NCBI RefSeq assembly: GCF_004115745.1
Contig: NZ_QXIL01000003.1
Span: 62,001 to 126,000, forward strand
Source: Levilactobacillus suantsaii
GTDB lineage: Bacteria; Bacillota; Bacilli; Lactobacillales; Lactobacillaceae
Reading direction: 5' to 3'
DNA length: 64,000 bases
Part shown: positions 9,358 to 18,445 of the stretch, one piece after another
How the letters are laid out: each line of letters starts with the position of its first letter
Position numbering within the stretch: position 1 is the stretch's first letter
The notes under the pieces: generated by a model
What the model saw: only the letters and a program-made list of their open reading frames with translations
The model's database searches: none
Told to the model about the DNA's origin: nothing
Program-made: the position numbers and the translations under genes

Positions 9358-10167
9358 TCACATCATAAAGGTAAACGGTTCGGTGTTGATAGCCAACGGT
9401 TGGATAGTCAAGTCCCAATTGTTCTCCGTTTGCCAAGTCGTAAATAACTTAGTCAATTGCGGGATACAAATACTTTCGATGTGGTGGCCGGGATCCACAA
9501 CGCTGAGCCCCGCCGCCAACATGTCCTGCGCCGGGTGGTAGGACACATCCCCCGTCACGTACACGTCGGCGTGCTGGGCCAACGCAGCCGGGTAAAATTC
9601 ACTGCCACTGCCGCCTAAGATGGCCACCCGGCGCACCGGGGCGTCCGGCGTGTTACTAATTAACCGTAATCCGGCCAGGTGAAAGGCCGTCTGACAGTCC
9701 CGTGCAAAGGCACGCACCGTGGTCGGTGTCGGCAGATTACCGATGCGGCCCATCATAATGGCCGACGTTGCTTCGCGGCCGTTGCTGGGGACCAAGCCGG
9801 TACAGTGCGTTAACCCTAAGGCCGCCGCCAACCAATCGTTCATCCCGCCAGGGGCACTGTCCAGGTTGGTATGTGCGGCGTACACCGTGATGTGATGCGC
9901 CAGAATCGTCGCGTACATTTGGTTCTGGGGCACCTGTAAGTCCAGTGTTTTAGCCGGATGGAACATGGCCGGATGGTGGGCAAAGATGAAATCTGCGCCT
10001 ACCTTGATGGCTTCGGCCACCGTTTCGGGCCGGACGTCTAGCGTTACCAAAATCTTATGGATTGGCGCGTCCAAATCCCCCAGTTGTAACCCCGGGACAT
10101 CCCAAGGTTCCGCCCAAGATTTCGGGGCAAACTGTTCAAAACGTTCCACAAATTCACGTGCGCGCAC
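9358..10167 (-). CDS. Nif3-like dinuclear metal-centre protein
   Basis: This 269-residue member of the NIF3/YqfO/YbgI family forms hexameric rings with two metal ions per subunit. Its biochemical role is unsettled (GTP cyclohydrolase I type 2 annotation is historical). Metal ligands appear in the FAHHPAMF motif (about residues 62-69), the AHTNLD motif (about 97-102), and a late DPGHHIES motif. The protein lacks the roughly 100-residue central PII-like insert present in Bacillus YqfO (about 370 residues), so it is the short form. A GTG start at 10167 is supported by AGGAGGT 8 bases upstream. It overlaps trmK by 14 bases, the usual Firmicute pair. Confidence 0.88.
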   Translation of the reverse strand: MRAREFVERFEQFAPKSWAEPWDVPGLQLGDLDAPIHKILVTLDVRPETVAEAIKVGADFIFAHHPAMFHPAKTLDLQVPQNQMYATILAHHITVYAAHTNLDSAPGGMNDWLAAALGLTHCTGLVPSNGREATSAIMMGRIGNLPTPTTVRAFARDCQTAFHLAGLRLISNTPDAPVRRVAILGGSGSEFYPAALAQHADVYVTGDVSYHPAQDMLAAGLSVVDPGHHIESICIPQLTKLFTTWQTENNWDLTIQPLAINTEPFTFMM

Positions 10168-10861
10168 GTTGCAAGACCTCCTTGATCTGTGTTAATTCCG
10201 CCCTTAACGTGGCGACCTTCGCCGTCGGCACCTGCTTAGCCGCTTGCATCTGCTGTAAGACCGCTTGGGTTCGCTCGGCTTCGTGGGTCCACTTGGCCAC
10301 GAAAGCGGCGTTGGGGGCCGCCAACAAGAACGGGCCAAACCGTAAGTCATCAGCCGTATAGGTCACCGGCGTAGTCGTTCGGTCAGCCACCAGTACTTCA
10401 TAGATGTGGCCATCTTCAGCCAAAATCTCTTCGGCTACTAATTTAAAGCCGTGGGTCATCAAGAACTGCCGCACCAAATGGGCGCCCACGTTGGGTTGTA
10501 AAATCAGCCGCTGAACACCAGCTAAGCGCGCGTAATCCTGGGTCAGAATCTGGGTGATCAGTGTACCGCCCATCCCCGCAATAACCACGGTATCGATGTG
10601 GTCCGTGGCTTCGATAGCTTGCAAGCCGTTGGCTAGACGGGCCGTCAACTGGGCGGTGAAACCTTCGCGCTTTATCTCGTGTTGCGCGTTTTCAAACGGC
10701 CCGCGCACTACCTCACCGGCCACGCCGCCAGCAATCAGGCCGCGTTTCAATAGGTTCACGGGCAAGTAAGCGTGGTCGGTCCCAATATCCGCTAACCGAC
10801 TCCCCTCAGGCACGTATTTGGCAACGGTTGCCAGCCGTTGTGATAAATGGTCTGCATCCAT
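10154..10861 (-). CDS. trmK: tRNA (adenine(22)-N(1))-methyltransferase
   Basis: This 235-residue class I SAM-dependent methyltransferase modifies A22 in the tRNA D-arm. The SAM-binding motif ADIGTDHAYLP is at about residues 24-34, and the NPPF-like catalytic position is replaced by family residues around IAGMGG (about 95). A C-terminal coiled coil (about 190-235) is seen as a run of A, E, Q, K and R. ATG at 10861 has GAAGGAG at good distance. In most Firmicutes trmK directly follows rpoD. Here an Rrf2 regulator and MMPL exporter intervene, with a terminator at 10936-10978. Confidence 0.92.
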   Translation of the reverse strand: MDADHLSQRLATVAKYVPEGSRLADIGTDHAYLPVNLLKRGLIAGGVAGEVVRGPFENAQHEIKREGFTAQLTARLANGLQAIEATDHIDTVVIAGMGGTLITQILTQDYARLAGVQRLILQPNVGAHLVRQFLMTHGFKLVAEEILAEDGHIYEVLVADRTTTPVTYTADDLRFGPFLLAAPNAAFVAKWTHEAERTQAVLQQMQAAKQVPTAKVATLRAELTQIKEVLQRART

Positions 10862-10935
10862 GGTCGTAAACTCCTTCTCTACATTTGTTCAGTCTCCTTT
10901 AGTATAAGCTAAACCCTACCGTTTGGGTACCCGTC

Positions 10936-10978
10936 AAAAAATCCCCCGCCGGTGACAAATCGTCACCGACGAGGGATT
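10936..10978 (-). terminator. Intrinsic terminator after the MMPL gene
   Basis: The minus strand has AATCCCTCGTCGGTGAC pairing with GTCACCGGCGGGGGATT around a 5-base loop, then TTTTTT. It separates the MMPL gene from trmK. Confidence 0.93.
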
Positions 10979-11004
10979 CATTTAACGCCAACTAAATTTT
11001 AACC

Positions 11005-14000
11005 TTAGTCATCTTCGTGATGGGACGCGCGCTGCTCGTCATCCGCGTGCCGGGCAATCCCGGAATACGGGTACGGGTAGGTGATCTTCATCACGGCTGG
11101 CATCACGATTGGTAACAGGATGACCAGCAAGATAATCCCGATGATGACGGCTAACGCGATTTGAATCAGGGTCATGACCCCGGATGGCATCAGCGCGGCG
11201 AAAGTCCCGCTCAAGATAATGCCGGCCGAGATGACCACGGTCCCAATGACCGTTGCCGCCTGTAGCATCTTGTCGCTCGTGGCCCCCGGTTCATGGAGGT
11301 ATTCCCGGTACTTACGCATCAGGAAGATCGAGTAATCGACCCCAAGTGAGATCAACATGACGAACGTGAAGAACGGTGTGTTCCAAGTCAACATGTCGGT
11401 CCCTAGTAATGGCTTGGTAATCCAGTGGACCAGCGTTAAGGCCCCGGAGTAAGCCAGTAACAGGATACCTTCGATGATGATCGGTTGAACCAGCGAACGG
11501 GTCACGACCATCAGGGCAATGAAGATGCCGGCTAACATGATGATGACCGTTCGCGTAAAGTCACTCGACGCCATCTGGTTGATGTCGTTGGTCTGTGACG
11601 TGTTGCCGCCAAAGGCGACCTTGGCATCGCCCAAACTAGTGCCCTTCAACGAGCCGTTAACCACCTTTTCCAGTTGTGGCAACCGCGCCATGGCGGCCGA
11701 CGAACTTGGGTCGTCACTTAACACGACCGTCAGCTTAGTCAACTTCTTGTTCGGGGACACGTAAGTCTTCAACGCGGGGGCAAAGGACTTGCCGTGCAAC
11801 TGCTTCTTTGGAATGTAGAAGGTCTTGGCTGCGGCCGACTTCTGCAAGCCGTCCAGGTAGCTGTTGGCCGACCCCATCCCGGTCGAAACCGTGCTGAGGC
11901 CGTTCGTGGCGGTCCCTAAGCCCTTCTTCAAACTGGTCAGTTGTTTACTCATGCTGGCCAATTGCGTGGCCATCGTCTGGTTCCCCGTCGCGACTTGACT
12001 CGCCCCGGAAACCAGTTGACTGGTACTGGAAGCCAATTCGTTGGTCCCCGAAGCCAGCGCCGTGGCACCAGTGACCAATTGTGGCATCCGGCCATTGATG
12101 GTGTTCATGGCTGAAGACAACTGGCTCGTGGCACTCGAGAGTTGACTAGATTGAGAGCTAGCCGACTGTAGCGCCGTCGCGGCTCCCGGTAGGACAACGT
12201 TAGCCTTCTGTGCCAGCGTGGCCACCGCAGTTTGTAACGTACTGGTCGATCTTTGCAAGCTCTGGAGTTCACTAGCGACGCTTTGATCGGCGTTGCCGAT
12301 TGCCGTGGCGTCACTGCCAATCTTCGCTAAAGAACTGCTTAAGGCCGACGACAATTGTTTTTGCGCCTGCGTTTGCTTAGCGAGGACACTCGCCATGACT
12401 TGCTTCTGAGCAGCCGACAACGGTACGCCTGCCGCTTCAAAGGCCGCGTTGACCTGACTGGACGAGACGGACGACACGTTACCGACCGACTGCTTGATGT
12501 TCTGCAGTTGGGTCGCAATGTCCTTGGTCTGCGTGCCAATGGTACTCAACGAATTGGTGACACCACTGGTGCTCGTCGAACTACCAGCGACCTGGTTGTT
12601 TAATTGCTGAATGGCCGAATTCAATTGCGGTAAGGCACTTTCCAATTGGGCCAATTGGGCAGCTTGTTGCCCCCCGGAAGCCGAGGAGACTTGGGTGTTC
12701 AATTGGTTCAACCCGGACGTGACTTGGCTAATCCCGCTTTGTAACGTCTTGGTCCCAGAGCTCAAGCTCTGCGCCCCAGACGACAAGCTTTGCGACCCAC
12801 TATTCAGCTTTTGGGCGCCATTGCTAACTTCTTTGGACCCGGACGCTAATTTATTAGCGCTGCTGACGGCTCCCGAAACGTCTTGACTCGCTAACTGCTT
12901 ATGGGCTGATTTGAGGCCCTTGTTGATCTTATTGACCCCGTTTTGCGCCTTGACCAATCCGGATGTGACGGTACTCATCTGGTTACGGACGTAGAGCTTC
13001 TTAATAGCTTTACCCCCCGGCTGAGTGGCCGACGCCACGGTCTTGACCCCGTCGCTTTGTTGCAACTGCTTAGTCAAGCGGTCGATCAACATTAATGATT
13101 TTTCGTTATCAAGCTTGTGTTTGCTTTGAATATAAATCGTGGTCGGTTCAGCTGTTCCCTTGGAGAAGTGTTGCTGAACGACCTTGAACCCTTGCTTGGC
13201 CGGCACGTTATCGCCAATTTCGACCAAGTTATCGTAGTCCAAATCGCCGTGTGACGTTAAGGCCAGCGGAATGAAGATGATACCAACTAGGATCAACGTA
13301 ATCACGGGGCGAATCATGGAATGCCGCGCCATGGTGTGCCACAGCTTGCTATCCCCTTCACCCTGGAATTTCTTGACCGGCCAGAACATCTTCGGCCCAC
13401 AGACCGCCATGAAGAACGGGTTTAAGGTCAGCAGAACAGCCAGTAAGACCACGACCCCAACGGCAATGCCGACGGCGGAACGGTACAGCGAGAAGTTCGC
13501 AAAGCTCAGGACACTCATCCCAATCAAAACAGACACGCCGGAGTACAGGACCGTACGACCCCCGATGCGGATAGCTTGCTTAGTCGCCGAATACCTGTCC
13601 GTTCCGCGGGCGAGTCGCTCGCGAAACTCGTTATACAGTAGAATGTTGTAGTCGGTCCCAATCCCGAAGAGTACGATCACGATAAAGACTTCCGTGAAGT
13701 TCGAGAATGGGAAGTTGAAACGGTCGACTAAGTTCGCCACCACTGAGATAGACGTAATGACCGAAACACCCACTGTCAGTAATGAGAACAGTGGCGTAAT
13801 CGGTGACTTAAAGACCAGCCACAAGACTAAGAAAATGAAGACGGCAGCAATGATCTCGGTCTTCTGAATCCCCGCTTGGGTGGCATCCGAGAAGTCTTGG
13901 TTCAAGACATCGGCCCCCGTCACGTAGGTGGTGACGCCCGACGTTTTCGCCAAGTTCGTGATTTCCGAGCGAATCTTGGTGATGGAATGCTTCGATGTCT

Positions 14001-14400
14001 GGTGCACGTTCAGTTGCAAAAGTTGCGTGCTCTTATCTTTCGAGACTAACTGATCAGCAGCGGTCGAACTATCGCTCGCCGCCGTAATCGCACGAATCTG
14101 ATACTTTTGTTTGTGGTTTTTGATTCGCTTGATTGTCTGGTCAATCTTGTCGTTTTGCGAACTGGTTAACGCCGAGTTCCCATTATTGAAGACCACCACG
14201 ATTGCGGTCGTCCCCCGTTGCGAACGCCCCCACTTCTTTTGCATGTTCGTGGCCCGCGTACTTTGATAGTTGCTGGGGACTGTGATTTGCCCTTTGTCGG
14301 CAACTAATTTGCTCATGTTGGGAATCGTGATGACGGCTAGTAAGACGATAACCAGCCAGCCAATCATGTTCCATAAATAACGCTTGTTCATCCAACGCAC
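11005..14400 (-). CDS. MMPL/RND-family membrane transporter with very long serine-rich extracytoplasmic domain
   Basis: This 1131-residue exporter belongs to the MmpL family of the RND superfamily, which moves lipids, siderophores or hydrophobic compounds out of the cell. TM1 is at residues about 10-28. A first bundle of five helices (about 180-350) carries GIGTDYN, and a second bundle near 930-1110 carries LGVDYSIF, the paired Asp-Tyr proton-relay sites. Between them, about residues 500-840, lies an S/Q/A/L/N-rich heptad region with SSGAQSL-like repeats, predicted here as extended coiled coil outside the membrane. GTG at 14400 has AGGAGGT 10 bases upstream. An ATG three codons later is spaced too far. 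The adjacent Rrf2 gene, 34 bases upstream, is probably its regulator. Substrate unknown. Confidence 0.88.
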   Translation of the reverse strand: MRWMNKRYLWNMIGWLVIVLLAVITIPNMSKLVADKGQITVPSNYQSTRATNMQKKWGRSQRGTTAIVVVFNNGNSALTSSQNDKIDQTIKRIKNHKQKYQIRAITAASDSSTAADQLVSKDKSTQLLQLNVHQTSKHSITKIRSEITNLAKTSGVTTYVTGADVLNQDFSDATQAGIQKTEIIAAVFIFLVLWLVFKSPITPLFSLLTVGVSVITSISVVANLVDRFNFPFSNFTEVFIVIVLFGIGTDYNILLYNEFRERLARGTDRYSATKQAIRIGGRTVLYSGVSVLIGMSVLSFANFSLYRSAVGIAVGVVVLLAVLLTLNPFFMAVCGPKMFWPVKKFQGEGDSKLWHTMARHSMIRPVITLILVGIIFIPLALTSHGDLDYDNLVEIGDNVPAKQGFKVVQQHFSKGTAEPTTIYIQSKHKLDNEKSLMLIDRLTKQLQQSDGVKTVASATQPGGKAIKKLYVRNQMSTVTSGLVKAQNGVNKINKGLKSAHKQLASQDVSGAVSSANKLASGSKEVSNGAQKLNSGSQSLSSGAQSLSSGTKTLQSGISQVTSGLNQLNTQVSSASGGQQAAQLAQLESALPQLNSAIQQLNNQVAGSSTSTSGVTNSLSTIGTQTKDIATQLQNIKQSVGNVSSVSSSQVNAAFEAAGVPLSAAQKQVMASVLAKQTQAQKQLSSALSSSLAKIGSDATAIGNADQSVASELQSLQRSTSTLQTAVATLAQKANVVLPGAATALQSASSQSSQLSSATSQLSSAMNTINGRMPQLVTGATALASGTNELASSTSQLVSGASQVATGNQTMATQLASMSKQLTSLKKGLGTATNGLSTVSTGMGSANSYLDGLQKSAAAKTFYIPKKQLHGKSFAPALKTYVSPNKKLTKLTVVLSDDPSSSAAMARLPQLEKVVNGSLKGTSLGDAKVAFGGNTSQTNDINQMASSDFTRTVIIMLAGIFIALMVVTRSLVQPIIIEGILLLAYSGALTLVHWITKPLLGTDMLTWNTPFFTFVMLISLGVDYSIFLMRKYREYLHEPGATSDKMLQAATVIGTVVISAGIILSGTFAALMPSGVMTLIQIALAVIIGIILLVILLPIVMPAVMKITYPYPYSGIARHADDEQRASHHEDD

Positions 14401-14434
14401 AGCGTTCGTGACCTCCTTTTATAACTTAACTTAA

Positions 14435-14959
14435 TTAACGTTGTTCTTTATTTGAACGGCTTAACCATTCAGTCCAATCCAATTGCAAAGCGGCTGACCC
14501 TTCCGTGGGCAGGACCGCGCCAATGGTCAAGGTGGCTAATTGCTGGCGATACTGCTTTTCCGCTTGGTCAAAGACCGCTAAAACGTTCGCCACCGGCTGA
14601 CGATCTTGAAAATTCTTGAGGTGAAAGGCGCGCACCATTTCATGTTCGTGGTCCAGACCAAATACCTTGTCGACCAACCCCGTATTCTTCACGAACGGCA
14701 CCGAACTCTCAATCGCATCAAACACGTCTAACAACGTAATCTGTTGCGGATCCCGGGCCAAAACAATGCCACCATCGCGCCCCGACACGGTCTTGACTAG
14801 GTCCGCCTTGGCCAATTTTTGGACGATTTTTTTCAAATAACTCGTGGAGATGCCTAACCGTTCAGCGACCAATTGGCTATGTAGCGGAATCTTTCGGTCC
14901 TGAATCCCCAACAACGCCACGATACACAGTGCCTGCTCCAAACTTGGCTTGGCTTTCAT
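14435..14959 (-). CDS. Rrf2-family transcriptional regulator
   Basis: This 174-residue winged-helix DNA-binding protein resembles the Rrf2 family (IscR, NsrR, CymR). The helix-turn-helix is at about residues 25-50 (LGISTSYLKKIVQKL), followed by the wing GRDGGIVLARDP at about 62-73, where Rrf2 proteins have G-x-x-G-G-x-x-L. Only one cysteine is present (about residue 12), in helix 1. The three-cysteine cluster that binds iron-sulfur in IscR and NsrR is missing, so sensing must work another way. ATG at 14959 has GGGAGGGAG upstream; a TTG precedes it directly. It has its own promoter with symmetrical repeats and lies 34 bases before the MMPL gene, suggesting a regulator-exporter operon. Confidence 0.85.
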   Translation of the reverse strand: MKAKPSLEQALCIVALLGIQDRKIPLHSQLVAERLGISTSYLKKIVQKLAKADLVKTVSGRDGGIVLARDPQQITLLDVFDAIESSVPFVKNTGLVDKVFGLDHEHEMVRAFHLKNFQDRQPVANVLAVFDQAEKQYRQQLATLTIGAVLPTEGSAALQLDWTEWLSRSNKEQR

Positions 14960-14990
14960 CAACTTCTCCCTCCCTTTTATTAAGGTTCTT

Positions 14991-15049
14991 TTAAACGAGA
15001 TACATTATATCCCCTTTAAGGTAAAATTCAAGACTTTTTACTCGTTAAA
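14991..15049 (-). promoter_or_regulatory. Promoter of the rrf2-MMPL operon flanked by an inverted repeat
   Basis: On the minus strand -35 TTGAAT (15026-15031) and -10 TATAAT (15004-15009) are 16 bases apart. A near-perfect inverted repeat brackets them: CTCGTTAAA (plus strand 15041-15049) and TTAAACGAG (14991-14999). This is a plausible operator pair for autoregulation by the Rrf2 protein; binding is inferred. Confidence 0.7.
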
Positions 15050-15075
15050 TCACTATGGGGGCACTTAGTCGTTAA

Positions 15076-15089
15076 TGTAAACGGTTTCA
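15076..15089. promoter_or_regulatory. cre-like site (catabolite control)
   Basis: TGTAAACGGTTTCA fits the relaxed CcpA consensus TGWAANCGNTNWCA at every position. It lies about 45 bases upstream of the rrf2 -35 box and about 70 bases beyond the rpoD terminator, where CcpA could act on the rrf2 promoter. A single consensus match can occur by chance. Confidence 0.5.
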
Positions 15090-15162
15090 ATTAGAGGTAA
15101 CGCCATACTTTCGCCACCCCTAACTTATCCACAGCATAGCCCCATCGACTCCTTTTAGCCAC

Positions 15163-15192
15163 AAAAAAAGCCCGGAAAAATCCGGACTTTTT
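15163..15192 (-). terminator. Intrinsic terminator of dnaG-rpoD
   Basis: The minus strand reads AAGTCCGGA-TTTT-TCCGGGCTT followed by TTTTT, 25 bases after the rpoD stop. Confidence 0.9.
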
Positions 15193-15217
15193 AACCCCCT
15201 TAAGGGTAAATTCAACT

Positions 15218-16342
15218 TTATTCTAAGAAATCTTTTAATTGTTTGCTCCGGGATGGGTGCCGTAACTTCCGCAACGCCTTGGCTTCAATTTGCCGAATCC
15301 GTTCCCGGGTAACCCCGAAGACCTTACCGACTTCTTCCAGCGTCCGGGTCCGCCCGTCATCCAGGCCGAACCGGAGCCGCAAAACGTTTTCTTCCCGGTC
15401 AGTTAAAGTATCCAGCACGCTTTCGAGTTGTTCCTTGAGCAATTCGTAAGCCGCGTGGTCTGCCGGACTCGTCGCGTCTTGGTCCTCGATAAAGTCACCC
15501 AGATGCGAGTCGTCTTCTTCACCGATTGGAGTTTCCAACGAAACAGGTTCTTGGGCAATCTTCAAGATTTCCCGGACCTTTTCGGTCGGCATATCCATTT
15601 CAGCTCCAATTTCTTCTGGCGTTGGTTCCCGCCCAAGATCTTGGAGTAACTGCCGTTGAATCCGAATCAACTTGTTGATGGTTTCAACCATGTGCACTGG
15701 AATCCGAATGGTCCGTGCTTGGTCAGCAATGGCCCGCGTAATCGCCTGCCGAATCCACCAAGTAGCGTACGTCGAGAACTTGAACCCTTTACGGTAGTCG
15801 AATTTTTCGACGGCCTTCATTAGACCCATGTTCCCTTCTTGAATCAGGTCTAGGAATTGCATCCCCCGACCGACGTAACGCTTGGCGATAGAAACCACTA
15901 ACCGTAAGTTGGCTTCAGCCAGTTCTTGTTTGGCTTCCTCTTCGCCCTTTTCGATTCGTAATGCCAAGGCAACTTCTTGGTCCGCCGTCAACAGACTGAC
16001 CCGGCCGATTTCCTTCAGGTACATCCGTACAGGGTCGTTGATCTTGACCCCGGTCGTCGTGGAGGCCGCCTTCAATTCCTTCTTGGTAACGGCTTTTTGA
16101 GCTTTAACGGCCCGTGGGTCAGGTTCACCCTTTGCATCGACCACGCTAATACCCGCATCGGAGATCGTCTCTAATAACTTATCCATCTGCTTGGCATCCA
16201 GCGCGTATGGTGACGCCACCTGATCAGTGAGTTCATCGTACGTAATGTGCCCGGCCTTTTTCGTATTTTTGATTAAAGCCCGCACCGTTTTGTTGTATGC
16301 CTTTTGATCAAACATTGGTTGATCCGTGGTCTTTTTTGCCAT
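15218..16342 (-). CDS. rpoD: RNA polymerase primary sigma factor
   Basis: This 374-residue sigma-70 (SigA) directs RNA polymerase to housekeeping promoters. Order: short region 1.1 (about 1-80, with the [14 protein letters not shown] motif), region 1.2 ([12 protein letters not shown], about 108), region 2 with [10 protein letters not shown] and the [15 protein letters not shown] -10-binding helix (about 165-205), region 3 (about 215-290), and region 4 with the [18 protein letters not shown] helix-turn-helix at the end (about 335-360). The frame extends to 16438, but ATG at 16342 (MAKKTTDQ) has AGGGGG upstream and matches the family. It follows dnaG by 16 bases in the macromolecular-synthesis operon. 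Confidence 0.97.
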   Translation of the reverse strand: MAKKTTDQPMFDQKAYNKTVRALIKNTKKAGHITYDELTDQVASPYALDAKQMDKLLETISDAGISVVDAKGEPDPRAVKAQKAVTKKELKAASTTTGVKINDPVRMYLKEIGRVSLLTADQEVALALRIEKGEEEAKQELAEANLRLVVSIAKRYVGRGMQFLDLIQEGNMGLMKAVEKFDYRKGFKFSTYATWWIRQAITRAIADQARTIRIPVHMVETINKLIRIQRQLLQDLGREPTPEEIGAEMDMPTEKVREILKIAQEPVSLETPIGEEDDSHLGDFIEDQDATSPADHAAYELLKEQLESVLDTLTDREENVLRLRFGLDDGRTRTLEEVGKVFGVTRERIRQIEAKALRKLRHPSRSKQLKDFLE

Positions 16343-16358
16343 TAAAATACCCCCTAGA

Positions 16359-18206
16359 CTAAACTTGCTTGTTTGCCTGTCGTTGTTGTTCCAACCGGAC
16401 AATCTCAATGACGAGCTGTCGCTGTTGGTCGGCATCACCTAACCGGGACGCCTCCGTTAACGCTTGCTTCTTATGCCGAATCTGCGCGTCGAGCGGTGCC
16501 TCATCCATAATCACCTTCAAATAGTCCTCAATCTCGCGCGGGGTCACCGCCGCTAACGAGATGGTCGACTCCAACTCGATCACGAGTTGTTGCAGGCGCT
16601 CTTCTTGAATGAAATCCGTGAACTGGGCGCTTTGATACGTTTCGTGAGTCTGAAAATAGCCCTGGGCCAGGGTGTAGATCACTTGATAATCGTCGTGCAC
16701 AAAACTAAAGTCGGCCACCTGCGCGACCCGCGCCCAAACGTTACGGTCGTGCAGTAACCAATAGAGCAACTGGCGTTCCGCCCGTTCCAAGCGTGTTAAC
16801 GGCGCGCGTTGCTGATGGACAGTCACGGCCGGATCATTTGCTGCCGGACGTGGCCGCGCTGGTGTGGGTCGTTGCCGTTCTCGCGTAGCTGCCGTAGTCT
16901 GCCGAACCTGCTTGAGTTGCGCCACGAGTGCTGATTGGTCGAGATTGAACTCATTAGCTAATTGCTTCAGATAAAGGTCTAATTCCACCGGTTCATGGAC
17001 CTGCGCCAATAGTGGCATCACGTCGTTCAAATAGGCTAAGCGTTCGCTGTCAGTCTCTAACGCCCGATTCTGCCGCAAATACCGTAACTGAAAACGAATC
17101 GGTGTTTCCTTCGCACTTTGCATCACCTGCTGAAACGCCTCGTCACCGTGCGCACGCCGATACTCGTCCGGATCTTGCCCCTGCGGTAGTTGAATCACAT
17201 TAATCTTCATCTTGCTGTGAGCTTGTAGTAACCCGATTGCCCGTTGCGTCGCGCGTTGTCCCGGTTCATCTCCATCATAACAGATATCGATCTGGTCTGT
17301 CGTTCGTTCAAGCGCATAAATCTGCTCGGTCGTAAGGCTAGTACCCATCGAGGCAATCCCGTTTGGGACCCCTGCTTGGGTCGCCGAGATCACGTCCATG
17401 TAACCTTCAAACAAAATAACTTCACCCCGTTGGCGAATCGCCGAGCGGGCTAAATCAAAATTGAACAACAACCGACTTTTGGTAAATAACGCCGTTTCTG
17501 GACTGTTTAAATACTTGGGCTGGTCATCACTTTTCTTCAGCACCCGACCGGAGAAAGCTGCCACGTGACCACTGGCGTTCCGTAACGGAAACATCACCCG
17601 TTCGGTGAATCGGTCCCGTAACTCGCCCGCCGTGTTCTCAATGAACAACCCACTTTGCCGCAATAATTGATAATCTGCTTGCCGCTGCTCAAAGAAGGGC
17701 TTCAACAATCGCTGGTCGGGGGCAAACCCCAACTGGTACTGCTTGATGGTCGCATCGGTCAACCCCCGCTGGTGCAGATAATCCAGGGCGGGTTGCCCCA
17801 TCTCGGTATTGACCAAGATATGATGGTAGAGTTTAGCCGCCTGTTCGTGCAAGTCGATCAGTTGGCTGGTCTTCGAATCGACCGCGGGGGCGTCCGCCTC
17901 CGTGCGGTAATCCGTCGCCAAATCCACGTGGCTAAAATCTGCGACCTTCACGACTGCCTCGCGGAAACTAACATGTTCCAACTCCATTAAGAATTTAAAG
18001 ACGTTGCCACCCCGACCGCAACTAAAACAATGAAAAATCTGTTTGCCTTCCGATACGGAAAAGGACGGGGTCCGCTCTTCGTGAAAGGGACATAAACCAA
18101 ACAAATTCTTACCCGATTTTTTTAACTGAACGTATTGGCCCACGACATCGGCAATGTTAGTCGCAGTCCGAACTGTTTCAATCACATCTTCCGGAATTTT
18201 CGCCAT
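16359..18206 (-). CDS. dnaG: DNA primase
   Basis: This 615-residue primase makes RNA primers for Okazaki fragments. The N-terminal zinc-binding domain has CPFH (about 40-43) and FHCFSCG (about 59-65). The TOPRIM catalytic core carries LFEGYMDVI (about 259) and [10 protein letters not shown] (about 305). The C-terminal helicase-interaction domain starts near residue 440. Two ATGs are adjacent, at 18209 and 18206. The second gives better spacing to the GGAAGGGGG site and yields MAKIPEDV, the common family start. It heads the dnaG-rpoD operon, and its own promoter is at 18319-18347 with a hairpin in the leader. Confidence 0.96.
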   Translation of the reverse strand: MAKIPEDVIETVRTATNIADVVGQYVQLKKSGKNLFGLCPFHEERTPSFSVSEGKQIFHCFSCGRGGNVFKFLMELEHVSFREAVVKVADFSHVDLATDYRTEADAPAVDSKTSQLIDLHEQAAKLYHHILVNTEMGQPALDYLHQRGLTDATIKQYQLGFAPDQRLLKPFFEQRQADYQLLRQSGLFIENTAGELRDRFTERVMFPLRNASGHVAAFSGRVLKKSDDQPKYLNSPETALFTKSRLLFNFDLARSAIRQRGEVILFEGYMDVISATQAGVPNGIASMGTSLTTEQIYALERTTDQIDICYDGDEPGQRATQRAIGLLQAHSKMKINVIQLPQGQDPDEYRRAHGDEAFQQVMQSAKETPIRFQLRYLRQNRALETDSERLAYLNDVMPLLAQVHEPVELDLYLKQLANEFNLDQSALVAQLKQVRQTTAATRERQRPTPARPRPAANDPAVTVHQQRAPLTRLERAERQLLYWLLHDRNVWARVAQVADFSFVHDDYQVIYTLAQGYFQTHETYQSAQFTDFIQEERLQQLVIELESTISLAAVTPREIEDYLKVIMDEAPLDAQIRHKKQALTEASRLGDADQQRQLVIEIVRLEQQRQANKQV

Positions 18207-18250
18207 CATGAGCCCCCTTCCGGTTCTATCCACTCACGCTAGCCTTGAAA

Positions 18251-18282
18251 AGTCGCACCCCGGGAACCCGAAAAGTGCGACT
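18251..18282 (-). promoter_or_regulatory. Hairpin in the dnaG-rpoD leader
   Basis: On the minus strand AGTCGCAC pairs perfectly with GTGCGACT, with an inner CGGG/CCGG stem, and TTT(T)C follows. It lies between the dnaG promoter and the dnaG start, so it may act as a weak attenuator or RNA stabiliser. The short U-tract makes strong termination unlikely. Confidence 0.5.
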
Positions 18283-18318
18283 CTTTGATTGGAATTCGTG
18301 CGTAGAAATACATAATAT

Positions 18319-18347
18319 ATAATACCACGAAGCTCCGATTTGTCCAA
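18319..18347 (-). promoter_or_regulatory. Promoter of dnaG-rpoD
   Basis: On the minus strand -35 TTGGAC (18342-18347) and -10 TATTAT (18319-18324) are spaced 17 bases apart, giving a leader of about 105 bases before dnaG. Confidence 0.7.
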
Positions 18348-18445
18348 GTAAAACCACTCGGTCGCGACCCAAATATAAATTCGGTCTTCACAACCTTTGC
18401 GGCTTTCCATCATAAAACTTTTTGTCAATTCTGCAAGCAATTGGC

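Noticed and set aside
12105-12320. 71-codon minus-strand frame inside the MMPL gene
   Set aside because: A shifted frame of the serine-rich domain; no initiation signals.
12355-12603. Repetitive serine-rich coding stretch as a possible DNA repeat or CRISPR-like array
   Set aside because: The periodicity is in the protein (heptads of the MMPL rod), with no constant DNA repeat unit or spacers.
18234-18440. 68-codon minus-strand frame upstream of dnaG
   Set aside because: It spans the dnaG promoter and the leader hairpin, has no convincing ribosome-binding site and reads as random composition.
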